Assembly (NCBI GenBank): GCA_964229545.1
Contig: CAXRDP010000087.1
Coordinates: 1-21,589 of the forward strand
DNA from: UBA724 sp964229545
GTDB lineage: Bacteria; Bacteroidota; Bacteroidia; Flavobacteriales; Flavobacteriaceae
Direction: 5' to 3'
DNA: 21,589 nt
The translations under genes were made by a program, and so were the position numbers. The notes under the pieces were generated by a model. It made no database searches, was not told the origin of the DNA, and saw only the letters and a program-made list of their open reading frames with translations. Positions within the stretch are counted from its first letter, which is position 1; every line of letters begins with the position of its first letter. Of the stretch, positions 9,160 to 14,977 are shown in pieces.

Positions 9160-9356
9160 TGGGACGCACTTTGATTTTTGTGGGCGTGGTATTGGTGGTC
9201 GTTGGATGCTTTATGGTATTTGGTGAGCGCATCGACTACAAAAACCCATTGGATTTTAAGTGGGAAGGTAAAAACACCCGAATTTATTTTCCCTTGGGAA
9301 CTTCGATTTTGATCAGTGTTTTGCTGAGCATTTTGCTTTACCTATTCCGAAAATAA
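9159..9356 (+). CDS. DUF2905-like small inner-membrane protein
   Basis: A 65-residue protein with two hydrophobic helices: residues 4-21 (LIFVGVVLVVVGCFMVFG) and about 46-62 (LGTSILISVLLSILLYLF). They are separated by a polar stretch containing the KNTRIYFPLGTSI block. This layout, with an R-x-LI-x-x-G start and a PLGTS entry to the second helix, matches the DUF2905 family of unknown function. Its ATG shares one base with the murF stop (TAATG), so it is translationally coupled to murF. Function is not known; the context suggests the envelope. Confidence 0.7.
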   Translation: MGRTLIFVGVVLVVVGCFMVFGERIDYKNPLDFKWEGKNTRIYFPLGTSILISVLLSILLYLFRK

Positions 9357-9360
9357 ATTC

Positions 9361-9378
9361 AAACCAATTCATTGGTTT
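9361..9378. terminator. Short inverted repeat between convergent genes, likely bidirectional terminator
   Basis: AAACCAAT-tc-ATTGGTTT forms a perfect 8-bp stem (two inner pairs probably open). It lies in the 20-bp gap between the plus-strand small membrane gene and the minus-strand acidic protein gene, overlapping the latter's stop codon. On the minus strand it is followed by a T-rich stretch; on the plus strand there is no U-tract. Confidence 0.4.
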
Positions 9379-9667
9379 ATGACTCCTCTACAGCATCCAA
9401 ATCCTCGATATCACGTTCGTAATCCTCATCATCATCCTCTTCCTCATCATCTGCTAGATATTGTTTTATAGTTTGGTCAAGTTTGCTATTTACCTTAACC
9501 AAATAAACCACATCGGCTGTTCGGAGTTCTGCACAATAATAAACCTCTCCAGAGCTGTTTTGAAATCGAATCAACTCCTCGTCATCAAAACCATCCGGAT
9601 AGGTTTGTGCTAGCAAAGACAATATTTCAGGGTTTAATTTTTTATAATCTACTATGACTCTTTTCAT
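9377..9667 (-). CDS. Small acidic protein of unknown function in polyamine operon
   Basis: The ATG at 9667 gives 96 residues; a TTG one codon upstream is the only longer option. Residues 1-70 look like a small globular domain (KRVIVDYKKLNPEILSLL, then YPDGFDDEELIRF and YYCAELRTADVVYLVKV). The last ~25 residues are a strongly acidic tail of Asp and Glu runs, likely disordered. There is no signal peptide or membrane segment, so it is probably cytoplasmic. It starts 10 bp after the deoxyhypusine synthase-like gene and is the last gene before a convergent hairpin, so it belongs to the polyamine operon. I do not recognise a named family. Confidence 0.75.
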   Translation of the reverse strand: MKRVIVDYKKLNPEILSLLAQTYPDGFDDEELIRFQNSSGEVYYCAELRTADVVYLVKVNSKLDQTIKQYLADDEEEDDDEDYERDIEDLDAVEES

Positions 9668-9677
9668 CAATTAAAAA

Positions 9678-10652
9678 TTAACGGTTTAGTAAATAAGAAA
9701 ACAACAAGGGTGCAACTATGGTTGCGTCAGACTCTATAACAAATTTTGGTGTGTGTATATCGAGTTTACCCCAAGTAATTTTTTCATTGGGTACGGCACC
9801 TGAATAAGAGCCGTAACTTGTGGTAGAATCGGAAATTTGACAGAAATAACTCCAAAAAGGAGTTTGTGTTTCTTCCATGTCTTGATACAACATGGGTACC
9901 ACACATATGGGGAAGTCTCCAGCAATCCCACCTCCGATTTGAAAAAATCCTACACCATTTTTACTGTTTTTTTGATACCATTCGGCTAGATATGCCATAT
10001 ATTCTATCCCTGATTTAACGGTACTGGCTTGTAATTCTCCCTTCATTACATAACTAGCAAAAATATTGCCCATAGTACTGTCTTCCCAACCGGGAACTAC
10101 CATGGGTAAGTTTTTTTCGGCTGCTGCCAACATCCATGAATTTTTAGGGTCTATTTCGTAGTAAGGCTCTAACACCCCTGACAACAATAATTGATACATA
10201 AACTCATGTGGAAAGTAGCGTTTGCCTTCTTCCTCTGCTTTTTTCCACAAGTCAAACATATGAGACTGTAATCTTCGAAAAGCTTCCTCCTCCGGTATAC
10301 AAGTATCAGTAACGCGATTGAGCCCTTGCTCTAAAAGCTCCCACTCATCTTGTGGAGTAAGGTCTCTGTAGTTGGGCACGCGCTTGTAATGGGAGTGCGC
10401 CACCAGATTCATTACATCCTCCTCCAAATTGGCCCCCGTACATGAAACAATGTGAACCTTATTGGCGCGAATAATATCGGAAAAAATGATGCCTAGCTCA
10501 GCGGTACTCATAGCTCCAGCAAGAGACACCAACATATTGGCGCCATTTTCCAATTGTTGCTCATACCCTTTAGCAGCATCCACAAGTGCTGCTGCATTAA
10601 AGTGTAAAAAATGTTTTTCAATAAATTGACTTATAGGACCTTTGTTATTCAT
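9678..10652 (-). CDS. Deoxyhypusine synthase-like protein, probable homospermidine synthase
   Basis: This 324-residue protein belongs to the deoxyhypusine synthase fold. The Rossmann elements are SLAGAMSTAELG (residues 43-54), CTGANLEEDV (71-80) and IGGGIAGDF (239-247). The catalytic lysine region is conserved as ITWGKLD, with Lys296 matching the lysine that carries the aminobutyl intermediate in the family. Bacteria lack the eIF5A substrate, and bacterial homologues include homospermidine synthases. Flavobacteria are known to accumulate homospermidine. The gene overlaps agmatinase by 8 bp, so putrescine made by the preceding enzymes is the likely substrate, with NAD. Exact substrate (putrescine, spermidine or agmatine) cannot be read from the sequence. 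Confidence 0.8.
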   Translation of the reverse strand: MNNKGPISQFIEKHFLHFNAAALVDAAKGYEQQLENGANMLVSLAGAMSTAELGIIFSDIIRANKVHIVSCTGANLEEDVMNLVAHSHYKRVPNYRDLTPQDEWELLEQGLNRVTDTCIPEEEAFRRLQSHMFDLWKKAEEEGKRYFPHEFMYQLLLSGVLEPYYEIDPKNSWMLAAAEKNLPMVVPGWEDSTMGNIFASYVMKGELQASTVKSGIEYMAYLAEWYQKNSKNGVGFFQIGGGIAGDFPICVVPMLYQDMEETQTPFWSYFCQISDSTTSYGSYSGAVPNEKITWGKLDIHTPKFVIESDATIVAPLLFSYLLNR

Positions 10653-11496
10653 CTTTTAATTCGAATTTGTAGCTCAACATTTTATAATACAGTTTGGCTG
10701 CTAGAAAGTTAGGTGCAGGCAGACTGGCTATGGGACATAGCTCCACCAAGTCAAAACCAACCACATTCTTTTCTAAAAAGACGCGTTTTAACAACTCCAA
10801 AGTTTCATACCACAACAAACCACCGGGTTCCGGAGTTCCCGTAGCGGGCATAATGGCGGGGTCAAGTGCGTCGAAATCAAAAGTAATGTATACCGTGTCG
10901 GTTAAAGACTCTAAAACCACATCTATCCAATAATCATCTTGGGCCATTTCATGGGCGAAAAAAACTTTTGAAGGATTCATAATCGAAGTTTCACTTCGAT
11001 CCATACTTCTAATACCCACCTGAACAAGATTTGAAGATTCGTTGGCTTCATACATAGCACAAGCATGGTTATAAGGAGTGCCATTGTAGGACGGTCGCAA
11101 GTCGGCATGAGCATCGATTTGCAAAACGGTAAGATCCTTATAAACCTGATTAAAAGCCCGAATGGAACCTATAGAGATGGAATGTTCTCCTCCAAAGAGG
11201 GTTACAAACTTGCTTCGCAACAAATGTTGTTTTACAGCTTGGTGAACCTTCTCCACCATATCATCGGGTGCGTCAAAGCCATCGAGTGGCTCAGACAAAT
11301 AAATACCGTTTTTATAGACCTCAGACTGGGTTTCTATGTCGTAAAGCTCCATGTTTTCAGCAGCCTCTAAAAAGGCTTCCGGGCCTTTGTCTGCTCCCTT
11401 GCCCCATGTACTGGTGGCGTCGTAGGGAACTGGCAACAATACAACTTGCGACTTATCGTACGAGCTGTACTCCTTGGGGATTCCTGCAAATGTCAT
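10645..11496 (-). CDS. speB: Agmatinase (ureohydrolase family)
   Basis: This 283-residue protein of the arginase/agmatinase family would hydrolyse agmatine to putrescine and urea. All binuclear-manganese motifs are present: GGEHS (His105), DAHAD (Asp128, His130, Asp132) and TFDFDALDP (Asp207, Asp209). The PATGTPEPGGL loop after the last motif is typical of agmatinase. The gene lies between arginine decarboxylase and the deoxyhypusine synthase-like gene, overlapping the first by 44 bp and the second by 8 bp. This points to tight coupling of the three steps from arginine to putrescine and on to a longer polyamine. The ATG at 11496 lies inside the end of the decarboxylase gene. Confidence 0.93.
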   Translation of the reverse strand: MTFAGIPKEYSSYDKSQVVLLPVPYDATSTWGKGADKGPEAFLEAAENMELYDIETQSEVYKNGIYLSEPLDGFDAPDDMVEKVHQAVKQHLLRSKFVTLFGGEHSISIGSIRAFNQVYKDLTVLQIDAHADLRPSYNGTPYNHACAMYEANESSNLVQVGIRSMDRSETSIMNPSKVFFAHEMAQDDYWIDVVLESLTDTVYITFDFDALDPAIMPATGTPEPGGLLWYETLELLKRVFLEKNVVGFDLVELCPIASLPAPNFLAAKLYYKMLSYKFELKDE

Positions 11497-12913
11497 CTTT
11501 TGTTTGTTTTTGAGTGGAAGGGCTATAGCCCAAAATTTGTAAAAATTGATCAGCGTTTTGTTGCTCGCTGAATAGGGTGTGTGTTAGTGCTCCTGTTGCA
11601 TCGCGATCCAAAACAATATGGGTGGGATTGGGAATCAAGCAGTGTTGCAAACCGGCAAATCCGCCCACGCTTTCTTGATAGGCTCCCGTATTAAAAAAAC
11701 CAATATATAAAGGAGCCTCTTCTTTGAATTTGGGCAGAAATATCGCGTTGACGTTTTGCTCCGAATTGTAATAATCATCACTGTCACACGTAAGTCCCCC
11801 TAAAAGCACACGTTCATAGCCATCATGCCAACGGTTTAGTGGCAACATGATAAAACGCTTGTTTATGGCCCAAGTGTCTGGCATGGTGGTGATAAACGAA
11901 GAGTCTATCATATTCCACTTTTCACGGTCGTTCTGTTGTTTTTGATCTAAGACCTGAAACAAAGACCCTCCGCTTTCACCAACTGTGTAGCTACCAAATT
12001 CAGTAAACACATGTGGTTCTTCAACCCCCGCCTCTTGGCATGCTAATTTTATTTGGTTGATGATTTCTGAGGCCATATAAGCATAGTCATACTCAAATGC
12101 CAAAGAACTTTTAATGGGAAAACCTCCTCCGATGTTCAGACTGTCTAAACTAGGACATATTTTTTTGAGTTGCACATATACTTTTAGGCATTTGTGGAGT
12201 TCGTTCCAGTAATAAGCAGTATCTCGAATGCCTGTATTGATAAAAAAGTGCAACATTTTCAAATGTGCATGTGGGTGATTGGCAATGTGAGTCTCGTAAA
12301 AAGGAACAATATTTTTATACCCAATCCCTAATCTTGAAGTATAAAACTCAAATTTGGGTTCCTCCTCTGAAGCAATCCGAATCCCCACATGAAAATCCTG
12401 CTGGATTTCGGCACCTAACTGTTCCAGTTCACGTGCATTGTCTAAAATGGGTATGCAATTGGAGAATCCTGCTTTTATGAGTCCAGTAATATTATCGACG
12501 TATTGTTTGGGTTTAAAACCATTGCACAACACGTAGCGATTTTGATCAAGAGCACCGGAACGCCACAATGCGCTGACAATATCAATATCGTAGGCAGAGG
12601 AAGTCTCTAAGTGTACGTTGTTTTCTAATGCCTTATGAAGCACGTGACTAAAATGTGAGCTCTTTGTACAATAACAGTAATTGTAATCTCCTTTATAGCG
12701 GTGTTCTTTTATGGCATCCTGAAACCACCCTTTGGCATTTTGGATGTTTTCAGAAATTTTGGGCAGATAGGTAAACTTAAGTGGACTGCCATATTGTTGA
12801 ACCAACTCCATAAGGTTGATTCCGTGAAAGAGCAACTGATCGTTGTCTAGTGTAAATTCCTCTTGAGGAAAATAATACGTTTGATTGATTAAATCTAAAT
12901 ATTTTGTTTTCAT
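11453..12913 (-). CDS. speA: Arginine decarboxylase, PLP fold III
   Basis: This 486-residue protein is the Bacteroidota-type biosynthetic arginine decarboxylase, which makes agmatine from arginine with pyridoxal phosphate. The PLP lysine is Lys84 in YCYCTKSSHF. The glycine loop is NIGGGFPIKS, and the catalytic cysteine region is GGLTCDSDDYY. The protein is much shorter than the ~650-residue E. coli SpeA but, as far as I recall, normal for Flavobacteriia. After the block LQILGY, where I recall relatives ending, it runs on for 23 residues that overlap the start of agmatinase by 44 bp. It is the first gene of the polyamine operon and is preceded by a long leader with a strong promoter. Confidence 0.92.
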   Translation of the reverse strand: MKTKYLDLINQTYYFPQEEFTLDNDQLLFHGINLMELVQQYGSPLKFTYLPKISENIQNAKGWFQDAIKEHRYKGDYNYCYCTKSSHFSHVLHKALENNVHLETSSAYDIDIVSALWRSGALDQNRYVLCNGFKPKQYVDNITGLIKAGFSNCIPILDNARELEQLGAEIQQDFHVGIRIASEEEPKFEFYTSRLGIGYKNIVPFYETHIANHPHAHLKMLHFFINTGIRDTAYYWNELHKCLKVYVQLKKICPSLDSLNIGGGFPIKSSLAFEYDYAYMASEIINQIKLACQEAGVEEPHVFTEFGSYTVGESGGSLFQVLDQKQQNDREKWNMIDSSFITTMPDTWAINKRFIMLPLNRWHDGYERVLLGGLTCDSDDYYNSEQNVNAIFLPKFKEEAPLYIGFFNTGAYQESVGGFAGLQHCLIPNPTHIVLDRDATGALTHTLFSEQQNADQFLQILGYSPSTQKQTKDDICRNPQGVQLVR

Positions 12914-12965
12914 GATGTTTTTCTAAATGACTAATACGATAATGGGCCTAAAAGGAAAAGTGGCC

Positions 12966-13154
12966 TCAAATGCGCAGTTGAAAAACAGCAAAAGAAAGGA
13001 AGGGTCTCAATTGACCAAGAAAAAGATGTCTGAGTAAAAAATCTGAAGTCATCCCTAATTTCCGGCGCTTTATCCCTAAAGCAGTACGATGAGCAGACTT
13101 CAAACGACTCATGTACCCGGAACGAAAGACGGGTTTCACCTTAAAAACACGCAC
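12966..13154 (-). CDS. Possible Arg-rich leader ORF upstream of arginine decarboxylase
   Basis: A GTG-started ORF of 62 codons lies wholly in the speA leader, opening about 17 nt after the predicted transcription start and ending 52 nt before the speA ATG. Nine of 62 residues are arginine, including KRR near residue 30; the product is basic and has hydrophobic stretches near its end (FLLRHLFLG, FLSFAVF). Its GTG sits in the 3' arm of a leader hairpin (13149-13166). I recognise no family. It may be a regulatory leader peptide, a small basic protein, or chance. Confidence 0.25.
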   Translation of the reverse strand: MRVFKVKPVFRSGYMSRLKSAHRTALGIKRRKLGMTSDFLLRHLFLGQLRPFLSFAVFQLRI

Positions 13155-13166
13155 CTTGTGGTACGC
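13149..13166 (-). promoter_or_regulatory. Leader hairpin 1 of polyamine operon
   Basis: On the minus strand GCGTACC-ACAA-GGTGCGT forms a 7-bp stem with two G-U pairs and a 4-nt loop. It lies immediately after the predicted speA transcription start and holds the GTG of the possible leader ORF. A second hairpin, ACCCG...CGGGT with a 10-nt loop, follows at 13115-13134. Confidence 0.35.
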
Positions 13167-13176
13167 AATTTCTCAG

Positions 13177-13206
13177 CAAACATAAATAAATTATGAAAAC
13201 CACAAA
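13177..13206 (-). promoter_or_regulatory. Bacteroidota-type promoter of the polyamine operon
   Basis: On the minus strand TTTG (13206-13203) is followed after 18 bp by TATGTTTG (13184-13177). Both match the Bacteroidota -33/-7 consensus TTTG and TAnnTTTG, with normal spacing. Transcription would start near 13170, about 255 nt upstream of the speA ATG. Confidence 0.6.
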
Positions 13207-13252
13207 CTTTTTTTATTTTTTTTGATGGGGTTTCAAAAAGCTTGCATTTTGT

Positions 13253-13326
13253 GGGTCATATTGGATTCGAACCAATGACTTCCGCCCTGTCAAGGCGACA
13301 CTCTGAACCAACTGAGTTAATGACCC
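13253..13326 (-). tRNA. tRNA-Val (anticodon GAC)
   Basis: A complete 74-nt cloverleaf on the minus strand. The acceptor stem GGGTCAT pairs perfectly with ATGACCC. The D stem is ACTC/GAGT with loop AGTTGGTTCA. The anticodon stem is TCGCC/GGCGG (one G-T pair) with loop TTGACAG, so the anticodon is GAC, reading Val codons GUC and GUU. The variable loop is AAGTC. The T stem is ATTGG/CCAAT with loop TTCGAAT. The discriminator base is A, and the CCA end is not encoded. Confidence 0.95.
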
Positions 13327-13336
13327 TAATGGAGGG

Positions 13337-13344
13337 CAAAAATA
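13337..13344 (-). promoter_or_regulatory. -7 box for tRNA-Val
   Basis: TATTTTTG on the minus strand fits TAnnTTTG and lies 11 bp upstream of the tRNA 5' end, placing transcription start only a few bases before the mature tRNA. No clear -33 element is seen. Confidence 0.45.
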
Positions 13345-13364
13345 AACAAATTCAACGGATTGAT

Positions 13365-13372
13365 TATGTTTG
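13365..13372 (+). promoter_or_regulatory. Candidate -7 box for flavin reductase gene
   Basis: TATGTTTG fits TAnnTTTG. It would start transcription near 13379, leaving a leader of only about 5 nt before the ATG at 13384. No -33 match is seen. It overlaps the ATG at 13366, so if the box is used that earlier ATG cannot be the start. Confidence 0.3.
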
Positions 13373-13383
13373 TAAAAAAAGAA

Positions 13384-13998
13384 ATGCACTCCTTTTCCTC
13401 GGCCGATATCCAGCAAATGAACAAGATATTTCGGCTCAACCTCATCAATAGTTGCACAGGATACAAATCGGCCAATTTGCTAGGAACACTTTCCACCCAA
13501 GGCCAAACAAACCTAGCTGTGTTTAGTAGCATCACCCACTTGGGTAGCAACCCGCCTTTGGTGGGTTTTGTACTTCGACCAACGACCGTGCCAAGAGACA
13601 CCTACAAAAACATCAAAGAAACCGGTTTTTTCACCGTCAATCACATCCATACTGAAGTCGTATCCGACGCCCACCACACCTCTGCCAAATACCCTGCTGA
13701 TGTGTCCGAGTTTGACCAGACCGATTTCAAACCCGAATACCTTAACGGCTTTCATGCACCCTATGTTCAGGGTGCCAAAGTGCGCTTGGGCTGTGAATAC
13801 CTCAACGAATACGAAATTAAAGAAAACAACACCCTGCTAATTGTCTCTAAGATAGTTGCCATACACCTAGACGATCACATCCTCCAAGAGGATGGATGGC
13901 TGAGTCTAGAGGCAGCCCAAAGCGTGACCATCAACGGTCTTGACGGCTATGCAAGCCCGAAACTCATCGAACGATTTCCCTACGCCAGACCCAAATAA
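13384..13998 (+). CDS. Flavin reductase-like FMN-binding protein
   Basis: From the ATG at 13384 the protein has 204 residues and the flavin reductase-like, FMN-binding split-barrel fold. Visible family blocks are LNLINSCTGYKSANLLGTLS near the start, NLAVFSSITHLGSNPPLVGF, and VPRDTYKNIKETGFFTVNH. Such proteins bind FMN and reduce flavin or a bound substrate with NAD(P)H in the cytoplasm; the partner here is unknown. An ATG at 13366 would add six residues but overlaps a candidate -7 box, so the later start is chosen. The O-methyltransferase gene begins 2 bp after its stop, indicating an operon. Confidence 0.85.
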   Translation: MHSFSSADIQQMNKIFRLNLINSCTGYKSANLLGTLSTQGQTNLAVFSSITHLGSNPPLVGFVLRPTTVPRDTYKNIKETGFFTVNHIHTEVVSDAHHTSAKYPADVSEFDQTDFKPEYLNGFHAPYVQGAKVRLGCEYLNEYEIKENNTLLIVSKIVAIHLDDHILQEDGWLSLEAAQSVTINGLDGYASPKLIERFPYARPK

Positions 13999-14000
13999 TC

Positions 14001-14636
14001 ATGGAATTTATATCAGAACAACTCCAACAATATCTGGACACCCACAGTGCGCAAGAACCTGAGCTGTTGCAACAACTCAATAGAGAGACACACCAGAAGG
14101 TATTGCAACCCCGTATGTTGAGTGGTGCCTACCAAGGACGCATACTCGCGCTATTATCCAAACTCATACAACCCAAAAACATATTGGAAATTGGCACCTA
14201 TACCGGTTATGCAAGTTTGTGTTTGGCTGAAGGCATGGCCACAGAGGGTCGTTTGGACACCATCGACTGCAATGAGGAGTTGGCTCAAATGCAACGCAAG
14301 TATTTTGACTTATCCCCTTACGGCAACCACATCCACCAACACTTGGGTATGGCGGCAGAAATACTGCCCAAACTCTCCGGACCCTATGATTTGGTGTTTA
14401 TGGATGCGGACAAAGAAAATTACCCTCACTATTTTGATTTGATTATTGACAAAATGAACCCCGGTGCTTTGCTGATTTCTGACAATGTGCTTTGGTCGGG
14501 AAAGGTGCTAAAAGAGGGGGACGACGAGGCCACCAAAGCCCTTCAGGTTTACAATCATAAAATCAATACCGATAGTCGGGTAGAAACGGTGATATTGCCC
14601 ATACGCGACGGATTGTCGCTCAGCCGCAAGCGCTAA
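14001..14636 (+). CDS. Class I SAM-dependent O-methyltransferase (family 3)
   Basis: This 211-residue cytoplasmic enzyme belongs to the caffeoyl-CoA/catechol O-methyltransferase-like family. The SAM-binding motif I is ILEIGTYTGYASLCLAEG. The acidic residue of motif II lies in LDTIDCNEE. The metal-binding region is DLVFMDADKENYPHYFD, followed by the ISDNVLWSGKV block. The substrate is unknown; relatives use catechol-like or other hydroxylated small molecules and a divalent cation. It starts 2 bp after the flavin reductase-like gene, and its stop codon overlaps the stop of the convergent tatA-like gene by 3 bp. Confidence 0.9.
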   Translation: MEFISEQLQQYLDTHSAQEPELLQQLNRETHQKVLQPRMLSGAYQGRILALLSKLIQPKNILEIGTYTGYASLCLAEGMATEGRLDTIDCNEELAQMQRKYFDLSPYGNHIHQHLGMAAEILPKLSGPYDLVFMDADKENYPHYFDLIIDKMNPGALLISDNVLWSGKVLKEGDDEATKALQVYNHKINTDSRVETVILPIRDGLSLSRKR

Positions 14637-14896
14637 AGTTTTCTTTTGATAGAACCGGCGGTGTCTTCGACCTCATCTTTGATTTCACGAATCTGATTTT
14701 CGATCTGTTGGGTGTCAACACCATGGTCTTTGGCTGATTTTTGAATTTCCTCTTTAATATCTTGGGTAGCGTTCCGCACTTGTCGCATGCCTTTGCCAAA
14801 AGTACGAGCAATCTCAGGCACACGGTCGGCTCCGAAGACCAATAGTATCACCAAAAAAACAAACACCAATTCGGCGCCGCTGATAAAAAAAATCAT
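14633..14896 (-). CDS. tatA: Twin-arginine translocase TatA/E-family subunit
   Basis: This 87-residue protein has one N-terminal membrane helix (about residues 3-21, SGAELVFVFLVILLVFG). The conserved FG hinge follows, then an amphipathic helix (DRVPEIARTFGKGMRQV) and a charged C-terminal tail. This is the TatA/TatB layout; the short tail and the sequence favour TatA/E. TatA oligomers form the translocation pore for folded twin-arginine substrates in the inner membrane. No tatC is nearby. A near-consensus -7 box, TATCTTTA, ends only 4 bp before the ATG, so the transcript may have little or no leader, and a 16-bp palindrome lies upstream. Confidence 0.85.
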   Translation of the reverse strand: MIFFISGAELVFVFLVILLVFGADRVPEIARTFGKGMRQVRNATQDIKEEIQKSAKDHGVDTQQIENQIREIKDEVEDTAGSIKRKL

Positions 14897-14926
14897 GGGG
14901 TAAAGATAGTGAGCCCGTGGGTATTG

Positions 14927-14942
14927 ATAAAATGCATTTTAT
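14927..14942. promoter_or_regulatory. 16-bp perfect palindrome upstream of tatA
   Basis: ATAAAATGCATTTTAT is a perfect palindrome centred about 38 bp upstream of the tatA ATG and 30 bp upstream of its candidate -7 box. It therefore sits where a -33 element would be. It could be a regulator site. It also lies just beyond the terminator of the upstream aminopeptidase gene. Confidence 0.35.
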
Positions 14943-14971
14943 GTAAAAAAGCCAACCCGAAGTTTGGCTTT
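14943..14971 (-). terminator. Intrinsic terminator of the aminopeptidase gene
   Basis: On the minus strand AAAGCCAA and TTGGCTTT form an 8-bp stem around an 8-nt loop, ending in a run of six T. It begins 7 nt after the aminopeptidase stop codon, a typical rho-independent terminator position. Confidence 0.75.
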
Positions 14972-14977
14972 GTCTTC

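Larger units (their letters stand above)
12914..13252 (-). other. Intergenic region: speA leader and promoter
   Basis: This 339-bp stretch between speA and the tRNA gene holds the speA promoter (13177-13206), a leader of about 255 nt with two hairpins (13149-13166 and 13115-13134), and the possible Arg-rich ORF. It also has a direct repeat ATCCCTAA at 13051-13058 and 13072-13079, with starts exactly 21 bp apart. A small GGCC...GGCC inverted repeat lies about 35-50 nt before the speA ATG. I recognise no named riboswitch. Confidence 0.5.

Noticed and set aside
13253..13326. Reading the tRNA as tRNA-Asp
   Set aside because: The loop TTGACAG gives anticodon GAC (Val), not GTC, with a consistent 5-bp anticodon stem.
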